From Fulvivirga maritima (GTDB lineage Bacteria; Bacteroidota; Bacteroidia; Cytophagales; Cyclobacteriaceae), in assembly GCF_021389955.1 (NCBI RefSeq), contig NZ_CP089980.1, positions 309,501-373,500 on the forward strand: 64,000 nt of DNA, in the 5' to 3' direction. Under the pieces are notes generated by a model. That model did not search any database. It saw nothing but the letters and a program-made list of their open reading frames with translations, and was not told the DNA's origin. Positions within the stretch are counted from its first letter, which is position 1. Each line of letters opens with the position of its first letter. Shown here piece after piece: positions 18,683 to 27,539 of this stretch. The position numbers and the translations under genes were made by a program.

Positions 18683-20248
18683 CTAATTAGCAGAATTAGG
18701 CTTTAAGTTTTTATTAACATCCAATTCTATCTGAGGTATAGGTAAATACTCATTTCCTGGAGTCCAACTGTCAAAATCGCTATCGTGAGCTTTTAATTCT
18801 GCTAATTTTTCAGAATCGTAGAGCCATCCCCATCTAATAATATCATGAATCCTAATACTTTCAATGGCCAATTCAAGAGCTCTTTCATGAGCAATCTGAT
18901 CTCTCATCTCTTCCGCTGTCATATCAGGTCTTACAGTTGTCAAATCTGGTAATTCTACCCTATCTCTAACCTCTTGAATATACTGATATGCTTCGTCCGT
19001 TCTACCATCTTCATTCAATGCTTCGGCATACATTAACAGTACATCTGCATATCTCAAAATCCTATAGTTAATACCTGAATTTTCTGTACCGTTGTTTTCA
19101 TTAGTATAACCTTCTATACCATCATGTGTATATTTTTTGGGATAAATACTAGTTTCCGGGTTGATCCATCTACCTCCATATGCGATTTCTGACACACCTT
19201 CTTCATAAAAAGAAATAGTAGAAAAAAGCCTGGGGTCATAATCTCCATCTACAGTTTTCTCTTCCTTAAATTCTTCGAAAATCCAGTGAGTAGGAAGAAA
19301 ATCTGAATAGCCTACACCCTCCATAGCATAAGTATGTCCAACGGAACTCACCTGCCTCCAATTAGCCTGAGGTTCTCCTCCATAATTATAAATTGAGCCC
19401 CCTACTGTATTAGGATCAGCAAATTGAATTTCAAATAATGACTCTGAATTATTCTCGTTAAATGGTTTAAAATTATCTCTATAATCAGGAACTAAGCTAT
19501 AGACATTCAACTCAGGGCCTTCTACCAAAAGTTTAAATTCCTCTATCGCTCTTTTCCATTCCTTTCTATAAAGTAAGGCTTTTCCCAGCATGCCCGTAGC
19601 CGCTCCCTTTGTAGCTCTTCCCGTTTGTCCCTGATCGGGTCCTACCACACTATTGTAAGAAATCGGAAGAAGAGATTTAGCCTTCTCAAAGTCATCAAAA
19701 ATCTGCGACCAAATCACCTCTTCAGTATCTGTTTCAGGATAATAATCATCTTGAAACTCTGGTATCACTGTGATGATTGGAATTTCTTTATAAGTATTCG
19801 CCAAATTAAAAAAGGCAAGTCCTCTCAAAAAGTAGGCCTGTCCTAACAGTCTCTGCTTCAACTCTTCTTCCATCTCAATATCAGGAACATAGGTTAAAAC
19901 CTGATTCGCTCTGTAAACAATCTGATAATGAGCTTCCCAGATCCATCTAACCGGGTCTGAGGTAGGAAATATGGTAAAATTAGCTACTTGAACTAAATCT
20001 TGCCAAGGGCTATCTCCTGTAAAATCATCACCTCTTCCATCTGTTAATGCAGGGTACATTCTCATATACCCTCCATCTGTAATGAAGCCGGTATAAACTG
20101 CATTTACCGCAGCTACGGCCTGATCCTGATTCTTCCAATAATTCTCTGCTGTTTGTGAGTTAGGATTAACCACATCTAGTTTGTCATCACAAGCTGATAT
20201 TATCACTATCAACATCGCAAGGATTAATTTATACTTTATGAATTTCAT
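18683..20248 (-). CDS. susD: SusD/RagB-family outer-membrane glycan-binding lipoprotein (arabinan PUL)
   Basis: A 521-residue SusD-like protein. It has a lipoprotein signal (IISAC, Cys20) followed by DDKLDVVNPNSQTAENYW, the usual RagB/SusD start. TPR-like helices follow, with LLGQAYFLRGLAFFNLANTY, and the C-terminal part has ADVLLMYAEALNE and HERALELAIESIRIHDIIRWGW. It caps the SusC channel from outside and captures the oligosaccharide. The gene lies 20 bases after susC, as in the canonical pair. Arabinan as ligand is inferred from the adjacent GH43/GH51 set. Confidence 0.94.
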   Translation of the reverse strand: MKFIKYKLILAMLIVIISACDDKLDVVNPNSQTAENYWKNQDQAVAAVNAVYTGFITDGGYMRMYPALTDGRGDDFTGDSPWQDLVQVANFTIFPTSDPVRWIWEAHYQIVYRANQVLTYVPDIEMEEELKQRLLGQAYFLRGLAFFNLANTYKEIPIITVIPEFQDDYYPETDTEEVIWSQIFDDFEKAKSLLPISYNSVVGPDQGQTGRATKGAATGMLGKALLYRKEWKRAIEEFKLLVEGPELNVYSLVPDYRDNFKPFNENNSESLFEIQFADPNTVGGSIYNYGGEPQANWRQVSSVGHTYAMEGVGYSDFLPTHWIFEEFKEEKTVDGDYDPRLFSTISFYEEGVSEIAYGGRWINPETSIYPKKYTHDGIEGYTNENNGTENSGINYRILRYADVLLMYAEALNEDGRTDEAYQYIQEVRDRVELPDLTTVRPDMTAEEMRDQIAHERALELAIESIRIHDIIRWGWLYDSEKLAELKAHDSDFDSWTPGNEYLPIPQIELDVNKNLKPNSAN

Positions 20249-20267
20249 TATACTTATGATCTAATAA

Positions 20268-23200
20268 TTATAAACTTAATTGAACACCTAACATTAGAGT
20301 TCTTGGTTTTGGAAATGATCCAAAATCGAATCCTGGAGAAAATACTTCTGCTGTGAAATCTGGATTATATCCTTTATATGCTTGGAAAGTATATAAGTTC
20401 TGAGCTGTAAAATAAACTCGCGCGCTTGTTATTCCTTTGATTACACCATCTGGCAAGTTATAACCTATAGAAACAGTATTAATTCTTAAATATTTACCAT
20501 CCTGCAAATACCCTTTTCTGTCAGAATTTCGCTGATTTATATTTGGATCACCATTTATAACTCTAGGGTAATCTGCATCTGTATTTTCAGGAGTCCATCT
20601 ATCTAATATATCTTCGTGCCTGTTGATATAATCTGTAGTAAGCATAAGATCTCGATACATTCTACTATTTATCTTAAAGCCTGAAGCTCCAGAAGTAAAT
20701 ACAGTTAAATCAAAATTCTTATAGCCCACCGTGAGGTTTAGTCCATAGTTTAAACTGGGAATAGCACTCCCTAGAAAGACCCTATCCGCTTGATCAATTC
20801 TTCCATCAGGAGCATCTGGTATGCCATCACCATCAGTATCTACAGTAAGCTGATCTTTAAATATAATATCTCCTGGGGCAGTACCAGCTTCTTGTATAGC
20901 ATGGTTGGCTACTTCATCTTCACTTTGAAAAATACCTATAGCTTCATACCCAAAGTGCTGGCCTACCTCACTGCCCACCTCTGTTTTAGAGCCTGTTCCA
21001 TAAATAGGTTCGTTATTTCCTCCTAAGGAGAGGACTTCATTTTTAAGTGTTGTTAAATTAGCAGAAACATCAAAACTCCAGTCTCCGCTATTCTCGTGAT
21101 AGCCAAGCACAAACTCAAAACCATGGTTACGCATACTTCCGGCATTCACCAGAGGGGTAAAATCTACAGAACCTACAGAAAAAGGAATAGGTACCCCTAC
21201 TAACAGGTCTTCTGTTTTACTATTATAATATTCTGCAGAGAAGTCTATTTTACCATTAAACATGGATAAGTCAAAACCTATATTAGAAGATGTTTTCACC
21301 TCCCATTTAATTGAATCAGACACCACACTTGTCTGTAAGCCTCCTACAACTTTTTCTCCATTAAAATTATAGGGAATATTAGAGTTGATATAGGGTGAGT
21401 ATAGGTAATCCTCAATATTTTGATTACCTAATTGACCATAACTTGCTCTTAATTTCAAGTTATCAACAAATTCAGGCAACGAAATAAATTCTTCATTGGA
21501 AACTCTCCATCCTACTGCTACTGAACCAAAGTTACCAAACCTGTTGTCCGGAGAAAACCTTGAAGAGCCATCTCTCCTAAAGGTAGTGGTAACTAAGTAA
21601 CGCTCATCATAATTATAATTAACCCTACCTAGATAGGAAGATAGGACCGCCTCGGTCTTAGTTCCTGCGGATACCTTATTAGTGCCATTATCCAAAACAG
21701 GAAAATAAGGTTTTGGAAGTTGTTCTGTATGACCAAAAGCATCATAAAATTGATTATTTTGATACATTTGGCCAACAAGTATATCAAAAGTGTGCTTCCC
21801 TAAATACAAATTATAGTTTAGTGTATTTTCTACCAGGCCTGTGGTATAAGTTCTATTTCCTTCATCTAATTGGGCATCATTAAGGCTGAAGAAATAGCCT
21901 AGTCTAAAAGCGGGAATGAATGAGAAATCATGAGCTATAGTTTTGTCATAACTTAAATTAAGTTTATACTTTAATTTATGTTTTTGCTTATCTATTAGCT
22001 GTAATTCTCCATATCCTGAAGCCAAAATTCTATCTACATCTGTATAATTTTTAAACAAACTATTCATACCAATACCATTAAGCGATATGACATTATGAAT
22101 TTCGGCTTCTGTACCCCCAAAACCACCTTCATTATTTTCATCATAAATAGGCATAGTAGGTACCGATTCCACTAAATCTACAATCAATGGGGGCCTACTT
22201 CCTGTTAAGACAGTATTGTTATAGTTTAAGGTATTTTCATGCGAATGTGCATAATAAAAAGACTGTCCAAATTTGAATATACCTTTTTCCGTAGTGGTAT
22301 TTATCCTTGCCGAATATCTTTCATAATCTGGTCCATTTCCTACAAAAGTCCCTTTGTTTGAGAAGTAGTCAAGAGAAACATTATAGGTCATATGCTCACC
22401 TCCACCTGTAAATCCTATGTTATGATTTTGTCTGGAACCGGTCTTCAAACCTTCCTCCTGCCAATCTGTATTTACATCGTCTACAAAAAGAGGAGAAGAG
22501 GGGTCGTTTCCTGGCAACAAAGGTAAGTTTGCGTTAGTTCTTACTTCATTTACAATCATCTGATAGTCTTCTCTGCCAAGCACGGGAATTCTTTGCCATA
22601 CTTTATCGACACCATAATAACCACTGTAACTTATTTTCAAGGGCATATTTTGCTTTCCTTTTTTTGTGGTAATGATTATAACACCATTGGCAGCTCTAGA
22701 ACCATAAATCGCTCCAGCAGAAGCATCTTTCAGTACCTGAACTGACTCTACATCATTTGGGTTAAAATCTCTGGGAGAAGTTCCTATTGGCACTCCATCT
22801 ATCACGTATAATGGCTGAGCATTTCCAAAGGTACTATAACCTCTTATGCGTACGTTAGGGGCAGCTCCGGGCTGGCCGTCACTATTTACCTGCACCCCTG
22901 CAACACGCCCTTGCATTAATTGAGATACATCACTTGTAGCAAACTTTTTCATTTCAACAGCATCAACTATACCCACAGAGCCTGTGATATCAGATTTTTG
23001 TTGGGTACCATATCCCACTACTACTACTTCATCCAATGAAGTAAAGTCTGATTGAAGTTGAACGTCCACTTGAGACCTATTAGCTACTTCCACTTCTTGA
23101 CTAGCAAAGCCTACGAATGAAAAAACTAGTACATCGGAACTGTTTGCCTCAAGACTATAAGACCCATCAATACCTGTAACCGTACCTTTAGCAGTACCTT

Positions 23201-23381
23201 TTACTAAAATATTTACGCCCGGAAGAGGTTCTTGATCGTCGGCGGATACGACAGTACCTGAAACTGTAAGAGTTCCCTGTGCATTAACTGTAGAGATGCT
23301 TAATAACAGAATAAATCCTATCCAGAGCATCGGCCTCCGACAGAAAGGATAAGAAAAAAAACTTAGTAGTAGATGTTTCAT
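20268..23381 (-). CDS. susC: SusC/RagA-family TonB-dependent transporter (arabinan PUL)
   Basis: A 1037-residue outer-membrane protein. It has a signal peptide to about residue 34, then a carboxypeptidase-regulatory-like domain (~36-112; VSADDQEPLPGVNILVKG). Next come the SusC-type DEVVVVGYGTQQKSDITG segment and a plug domain (~125-230; VRIRGYSTFGNAQPLYVIDGVP), followed by a 22-strand barrel. It imports oligosaccharides using TonB energy. A candidate AraR site lies about 25 bases upstream of its start. It is divergent from araR, which suggests shared control. Confidence 0.95.
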   Translation of the reverse strand: MKHLLLSFFSYPFCRRPMLWIGFILLLSISTVNAQGTLTVSGTVVSADDQEPLPGVNILVKGTAKGTVTGIDGSYSLEANSSDVLVFSFVGFASQEVEVANRSQVDVQLQSDFTSLDEVVVVGYGTQQKSDITGSVGIVDAVEMKKFATSDVSQLMQGRVAGVQVNSDGQPGAAPNVRIRGYSTFGNAQPLYVIDGVPIGTSPRDFNPNDVESVQVLKDASAGAIYGSRAANGVIIITTKKGKQNMPLKISYSGYYGVDKVWQRIPVLGREDYQMIVNEVRTNANLPLLPGNDPSSPLFVDDVNTDWQEEGLKTGSRQNHNIGFTGGGEHMTYNVSLDYFSNKGTFVGNGPDYERYSARINTTTEKGIFKFGQSFYYAHSHENTLNYNNTVLTGSRPPLIVDLVESVPTMPIYDENNEGGFGGTEAEIHNVISLNGIGMNSLFKNYTDVDRILASGYGELQLIDKQKHKLKYKLNLSYDKTIAHDFSFIPAFRLGYFFSLNDAQLDEGNRTYTTGLVENTLNYNLYLGKHTFDILVGQMYQNNQFYDAFGHTEQLPKPYFPVLDNGTNKVSAGTKTEAVLSSYLGRVNYNYDERYLVTTTFRRDGSSRFSPDNRFGNFGSVAVGWRVSNEEFISLPEFVDNLKLRASYGQLGNQNIEDYLYSPYINSNIPYNFNGEKVVGGLQTSVVSDSIKWEVKTSSNIGFDLSMFNGKIDFSAEYYNSKTEDLLVGVPIPFSVGSVDFTPLVNAGSMRNHGFEFVLGYHENSGDWSFDVSANLTTLKNEVLSLGGNNEPIYGTGSKTEVGSEVGQHFGYEAIGIFQSEDEVANHAIQEAGTAPGDIIFKDQLTVDTDGDGIPDAPDGRIDQADRVFLGSAIPSLNYGLNLTVGYKNFDLTVFTSGASGFKINSRMYRDLMLTTDYINRHEDILDRWTPENTDADYPRVINGDPNINQRNSDRKGYLQDGKYLRINTVSIGYNLPDGVIKGITSARVYFTAQNLYTFQAYKGYNPDFTAEVFSPGFDFGSFPKPRTLMLGVQLSL

Positions 23382-23668
23382 TATTTGAGAGTGTTAATAT
23401 AATTAAGTGTATTTATTACATTTATAAAATAATTAAACATTTTCCATAAATACAAACTAAAACTTAAAAATATTTAATTTGGAATCGTTTGTTATACCTA
23501 AAATACATGAATACAAACGTTTGAGGTTCAATTATTAACAATCAAGACCATTTGATTTTTTAGAGTATAAAATATGGCTAAACCGATTAATTTTTACTAC
23601 CTTATCTTAAGATTAAATCTTCAATTTAACTGGCATTTAACTGGCAGATTCAATTTTTTTGCATCCTG
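23382..23668. promoter_or_regulatory. Divergent susC/araR control region with candidate AraR operator
   Basis: The 287-base gap carries AAGTGTATTTATTACATTT at 23405-23423 (TGTA-N5-TACA with extended arms), nearly identical to the site upstream of araB. It also carries a 10-bp palindrome CAAACGTTTG at 23514-23523 and, 30 bases away, AATCGTTTGT at 23483-23492. These fit operator positions for a divergent regulator gene. The AraR assignment is inference from context and the shared motif. Confidence 0.5.
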
Positions 23669-24358
23669 ATGATAAATCAATATAAAGACGAAGACAAAGT
23701 TCTATTAGCAGTTGACTGTATAATCTTTGGCTTTGACAATGAAGAACTGAAACTTCTTTTAATCAAGAGAGACTTCGAGCCTGAAAAAGGAAAATGGAGT
23801 TTGATGGGAGGTTTTTTAAAGAAAAGTGAAGTGCTGGACGAAGCCGCCAGCAGGGTACTTCAACACCTCACCGGTTTGAATGATGTATATATGGAGCAAT
23901 TATATAGCTTCAGTAAAATAGATCGTGACCCCGTAGAGCGTACTGTTTCAGTAGCCTACTTCGCCCTTATTAATATTGCTAATCATAACAGAGAGCTTAC
24001 CGAAAGTCACTCAGCAAAGTGGTTCAGTCTGGAAGAAATGCCAGAGCTTATATTTGACCATAATGCTATGGTTAGGCATGCCATAAGCAGACTCCGTTAC
24101 AGAACTGCCACACAACCTATTGGTTTTGAGCTATTGCCAGAGAAGTTTACTATGCGCCAACTGCAAAAGCTCTATGAGGCTATATTTGATCAGGAACTGG
24201 ATAAAAGGAACTTCACTAAAAAAATTAACGCTATGGACCTTTTAGTGAGGCTCGATGAAAAAGACATGACCTCCTCTAAAAAAGGGTCTTTCCTTTTTAA
24301 ATTTGATGAAGAGAAGTACAAAGAAAAAGTAATGGATGGCTTTTCTTTTAAAGTATAA
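23669..24358 (+). CDS. araR: AraR: NrtR-family (Nudix-like) regulator of arabinose utilization
   Basis: A 229-residue protein with an N-terminal Nudix-fold domain (~1-150) and a C-terminal winged helix (~150-229; FTMRQLQKLYEAIF then RNFTKKINAMDLL). The Nudix box is degenerate: GGFLKKSEVLDEAASRVLQ keeps Gly and Glu spacing but lacks the catalytic REUxEE acids, so it is a sensor and not a hydrolase. In Bacteroides this protein type (AraR) is an L-arabinose-responsive DNA-binding regulator. Here it diverges from the arabinan susC, next to the ara genes. Confidence in the family is high; direct targets are inferred. Confidence 0.92.
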   Translation: MINQYKDEDKVLLAVDCIIFGFDNEELKLLLIKRDFEPEKGKWSLMGGFLKKSEVLDEAASRVLQHLTGLNDVYMEQLYSFSKIDRDPVERTVSVAYFALINIANHNRELTESHSAKWFSLEEMPELIFDHNAMVRHAISRLRYRTATQPIGFELLPEKFTMRQLQKLYEAIFDQELDKRNFTKKINAMDLLVRLDEKDMTSSKKGSFLFKFDEEKYKEKVMDGFSFKV

Positions 24359-24483
24359 GCAGAACTTATTCCTGAAAGCTTTTTCAAAAACCTCTCTGCC
24401 TTTTACTACACCATAATTAACAATTAGCCGCATTCAGGTAATTATCTAAGGCTGAAAGAATTTTCTATTCTCCAGAATATTTG

Positions 24484-24514
24484 TATAATTGTAAATGTGC
24501 AATCGATTGCACAT
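24484..24514 (+). promoter_or_regulatory. uxaA promoter with a perfect LacI-type operator palindrome
   Basis: Bases 24495-24514 form an uninterrupted 20-bp palindrome centred on CG, core TGCAATCGATTGCA, the shape of LacI-family operators. TATAATTG at 24484-24491 is one mismatch from the Bacteroidota -7 consensus TAnnTTTG and places the start site on the operator, as expected for repression. No LacI-family gene is in the window, so the regulator is encoded elsewhere. Confidence 0.65.
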
Positions 24515-24527
24515 AAACTCAAGAATT

Positions 24528-26174
24528 ATGGCGCACAAAACACTCAAAATACACCCTAAAGACAATGTAATAGTAGCTTTAGATGATCTACCTGCTGGAG
24601 AAAAAGTACTTTTTGACGGTAAGGAAATAACACTTGTTCATGCGGTACCTGCTAAGCATAAGTTTGCTGAATCTGACCTTCAGCCGGGAGACAAAATATT
24701 AATGTACGGCAACTTAGTAGGAAAAGCTGTTGAAAATATTCCTGCCGGCGAAGTATTAACCACCTCAAATGTAAAACATGAAGCATCCTCTTTCACCAAG
24801 CGTACAGAAGGTTTTCAGTGGACCGCTCCAGACATCAGCAAATGGAAAGATAAATCATTCATGGGGTTTCACCGAGCCGATGGACAGGTAGGAACGGCTA
24901 ACTATTGGTTAGTAATTCCTTTGGTGTTTTGTGAAAACAGAAACGTAAATACCATTAAGCAAGCCTTCATGGATGAGCTGGGCTTTGGGCATCAGGACGT
25001 ATATAAATCATATGTGCAGCAAATGGTCACGCTCTACCAATCTGGTAAAACCGGAGAAATAGAAACACTACCTTTTCAAGAAACTGAACTGAGTCAGCAA
25101 AGTAAGCTATTTGATAATATTGATGGAATACGGTTTCTTACTCATGAAGGAGGCTGTGGAGGCATAAGACAAGATTCTGAAATGCTTTGTGGCTTATTAG
25201 CCGGCTATATCAATAATCCCAATGTAGCTGGGGCCACCTTACTCAGCCTTGGCTGCCAAAATGCCCAAATAAGCATATTAGAAGAAAAACTAAGCAAGCT
25301 TAACGATACCCCTAACAAGCCAGTAATCATTCTTGAACAACAGCAAGAAGGTACTGAACAAGAAATGCTAGCCAAGGCCATAAGAAAAACCTTTTTGGCA
25401 CTAATAGAAGCTGATAAACTTAAAAGAGAACCAGCTCCTTTAAGCAAGCTAGTAATAGGGCTGGAATGTGGCGGCTCTGATGGTTTTTCAGGTATCTCCG
25501 CAAACCCTACTGTAGGCCAAGTATCTGACTTTATTGTATCTCTGGGAGGCAAATCCATCCTGTCAGAATTCCCTGAATTATGCGGTGTAGAGCAGGAACT
25601 AATCAATAGATGCGTAGATGATAAGACAGCGGACAAATTCTCTGAACTTATGCGCGCTTATGCACATGCTGCCGAAGCGGTTGGCTCTGGATTTGATATG
25701 AACCCCAGCCCAGGCAACATTAAAGATGGTCTTATTACCGATGCTATTAAATCAGCCGGAGCGGCTAAAAAAGGAGGCACCTCTCCTGTAGTGGATGTGC
25801 TTGACTATACTGAATATGCCTCCAAACCAGGGCTTAACCTGCTTTGTACACCTGGAAATGATGTAGAAAGCACAACAGCTATGGCTGGTTCTGGTGCCAA
25901 TATCATTCTCTTTACCACAGGACTGGGCACACCTACTGGCAATCCTGTTACACCTGTAATTAAAGTATCTTCTAACTCTAAGTTAGCCGAGAAAATGCCT
26001 GACATTATAGATGTAGATACAGGGCCTGTTATAGCAGGAGAAAAAACTATAGAAGAAATGGGTACTATTCTTTTAGATCATATAATAGAAGTAGCCAGCG
26101 GCAATGTTAAAACCAAGGCAATGAAACTAGATCAAGCTGATTTTATACCTTGGAAGCGAGGGGTATCGCTTTAA
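24528..26174 (+). CDS. uxaA: Altronate dehydratase, UxaA family
   Basis: A 548-residue UxaA-type protein. An N-terminal SAF domain (~1-90) precedes the catalytic domain, with GFHRADGQVGTANYWLVIP, HEGGCGGIRQDSEMLCG, LLSLGCQNAQI and GLECGGSDGFSG. The conserved Cys and His residues belong to the metal site. It dehydrates D-altronate to 2-keto-3-deoxygluconate in galacturonate breakdown. ATG 24528 is preferred over 24495 because the protein then begins at the conserved SAF domain and the earlier ATG lies within the operator. A terminator follows at 26193-26222. UxaB and UxaC are not in the window. Confidence 0.92.
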   Translation: MAHKTLKIHPKDNVIVALDDLPAGEKVLFDGKEITLVHAVPAKHKFAESDLQPGDKILMYGNLVGKAVENIPAGEVLTTSNVKHEASSFTKRTEGFQWTAPDISKWKDKSFMGFHRADGQVGTANYWLVIPLVFCENRNVNTIKQAFMDELGFGHQDVYKSYVQQMVTLYQSGKTGEIETLPFQETELSQQSKLFDNIDGIRFLTHEGGCGGIRQDSEMLCGLLAGYINNPNVAGATLLSLGCQNAQISILEEKLSKLNDTPNKPVIILEQQQEGTEQEMLAKAIRKTFLALIEADKLKREPAPLSKLVIGLECGGSDGFSGISANPTVGQVSDFIVSLGGKSILSEFPELCGVEQELINRCVDDKTADKFSELMRAYAHAAEAVGSGFDMNPSPGNIKDGLITDAIKSAGAAKKGGTSPVVDVLDYTEYASKPGLNLLCTPGNDVESTTAMAGSGANIILFTTGLGTPTGNPVTPVIKVSSNSKLAEKMPDIIDVDTGPVIAGEKTIEEMGTILLDHIIEVASGNVKTKAMKLDQADFIPWKRGVSL

Positions 26175-26192
26175 TTATTTCGATCCATATTG

Positions 26193-26222
26193 AAAAGCCA
26201 CTTTGTAAAAGGAGTGGCTTTT
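26193..26222 (+). terminator. Intrinsic terminator after uxaA
   Basis: AAAAGCCACT at 26193-26202 pairs exactly with 26213-26222, ending in a T run. It lies 18 bases past the uxaA stop. Confidence 0.85.
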
Positions 26223-26285
26223 ATCGTTGATAAAAGCTCTCCATATCTTAGAGCAAGTCATGCTGAAACCAAAATAAGAACTCTC

Positions 26286-26714
26286 CTACTCAGCTATATC
26301 TTCATTCCAGAGCTTAGGATTTTCTTTAATAAAGGTACTCATCATAGAAATGGTTTCTGCATCATTAAGCAACTCCACTTCCACGCCATGAGATTGTAAA
26401 AAAGGAATATTTCCTTCAAAATTAACATTCTCACCAATCACCACTTTTTTGATTTTAAATTGCAGTATAGTGCCAGTACACATCATGCAAGGGCTGAGTG
26501 TGGTATACATAGTAGCTCCTTCATAGCTTTGCTGCCTTCCTGCATTTTGCATGCAATCCATTTCTCCGTGTAGTATGGGGTTGTCTTGCTGAACGCGTTG
26601 ATTATGCCCTTTCCCTATTATCTCGCCCTCTTTAACCAAAACCGCTCCTATGGGAATACCGCCTTCTGATAAGCTCTTTTTAGCTTGTACTAATGCTTCT
26701 TTATAATAATTCAT
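26286..26714 (-). CDS. Cytosine deaminase of the yeast FCY1 type
   Basis: A 142-residue cytidine-deaminase-fold enzyme. The zinc ligands are His49 in LHGEMDC (with catalytic Glu51), Cys76 and Cys79 in TLSPCMMC. The stretches TLSPCMMCTGTI and VVIGENVNF, and a C-terminus ending NEDIAE, resemble yeast cytosine deaminase FCY1 far more than tRNA adenosine deaminase TadA or bacterial CodA, as recalled from the yeast sequence. It is predicted to deaminate cytosine to uracil in the cytoplasm. It has a single-gene context with no purine or pyrimidine operon beside it. Another small nucleobase deaminase is the alternative. Confidence 0.85.
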   Translation of the reverse strand: MNYYKEALVQAKKSLSEGGIPIGAVLVKEGEIIGKGHNQRVQQDNPILHGEMDCMQNAGRQQSYEGATMYTTLSPCMMCTGTILQFKIKKVVIGENVNFEGNIPFLQSHGVEVELLNDAETISMMSTFIKENPKLWNEDIAE

Positions 26715-26732
26715 TTACTCATTTTTGTCGCA

Positions 26733-26761
26733 TAAAAAAGGAGCACTTTGTAAATGCTCCT
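26733..26761 (-). terminator. Terminator after the outer-membrane barrel gene
   Basis: AGGAGCA (26739-26745) pairs with TGCTCCT (26755-26761). On the minus strand a T run follows (complement of 26733-26738). It ends transcription of the gene at 26777-27364. Confidence 0.7.
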
Positions 26762-26776
26762 CTATTTTATTTCTTA

Positions 26777-27364
26777 TTAGAATAATCTGTAGCCAACTCC
26801 TATTTGCCATAAAGAGTTTCTGACAGGTTCATTGTTTATACCTATTTCATAAATTTCAGACCATCCCCAATAATACCTTAAATCAAAAATTAGGTTCTGC
26901 ACTTCATATCCAAGACCAATATTTAATCCTAAGTCAGTTCCTTCTCGATTATCTTTAACGTCTCTCTTCTCTTCATAACCATCTCTCTTTTCCTTTTGGT
27001 GAGCTGCTATCAAAAACCCAAGTTGAGGACCTAGCTCAGCATGTAATCCACCCACAAGTTGATATTTAAATATTAGAGGAATATTGATATAAGTAAAATT
27101 CTCTTTATAAGTAGTTCCTCCTGATTTCGTTCTTGACCCTTGAAATGACAATAGCAATTCTGGTTGAAACGACAATTTATCAATCAAACCAAACTCGATA
27201 AAGCCACCTGCTGCGGGCGCAATTTTAGTATCGGTATCAAAATTATTCTCTGGAGAAACCGTGGTAGCAAAATTCAAAGCACCTTTTACTCCCCCAGAAA
27301 CCTGAGCCTTAACTGCTGAAAAAAAAGCCGCAGCAACAAACAACGTAAGTACAATCTTCTTCAT
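26777..27364 (-). CDS. Small outer-membrane beta-barrel protein (porin/PorT-like family)
   Basis: A 195-residue protein with a signal peptide cleaved after AQ or VKA (~20), then alternating amphipathic strands (GGVKGALNFAT, GGFIEFGLIDKLSFQPELLL, NIPLIFKYQL, HAELGPQLGFLIA). It ends in aromatic IGVGYRLF, the C-terminal strand of an OM barrel. This matches the Bacteroidota 'outer membrane beta-barrel' (PorT-like) family of about 200 residues. Function is unknown. It is a monocistronic gene between a deaminase and the giant LRR protein. Confidence 0.75.
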   Translation of the reverse strand: MKKIVLTLFVAAAFFSAVKAQVSGGVKGALNFATTVSPENNFDTDTKIAPAAGGFIEFGLIDKLSFQPELLLSFQGSRTKSGGTTYKENFTYINIPLIFKYQLVGGLHAELGPQLGFLIAAHQKEKRDGYEEKRDVKDNREGTDLGLNIGLGYEVQNLIFDLRYYWGWSEIYEIGINNEPVRNSLWQIGVGYRLF

Positions 27365-27491
27365 TTAATCTCTATTACATTTTATGAATTATGCCGTAAT
27401 GATATACAAATATTACCGATTAAGAAACTGAAATCAGTAACTATTCCAACATGGGTTGAAATAGTTGTAAAGTTAATTTAATCAAAACTAC

Positions 27492-27509
27492 TTCACTTAT
27501 AAGAGGTTA
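27492..27509. repeat. 18-bp direct repeat, copy 1
   Basis: TTCACTTATAAGAGGTTA; an identical copy in the same orientation occurs at 33040-33057. The pair brackets the BspA-like gene (27540-32893). Confidence 0.8.
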
Positions 27510-27539
27510 GCAGAATTACAATTTAAAACTAAATACCTT

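Noticed and set aside
24495-24527. N-terminal extension of UxaA from ATG 24495
   Set aside because: That ATG lies within the operator palindrome and the extra 11 residues are not part of the SAF domain.
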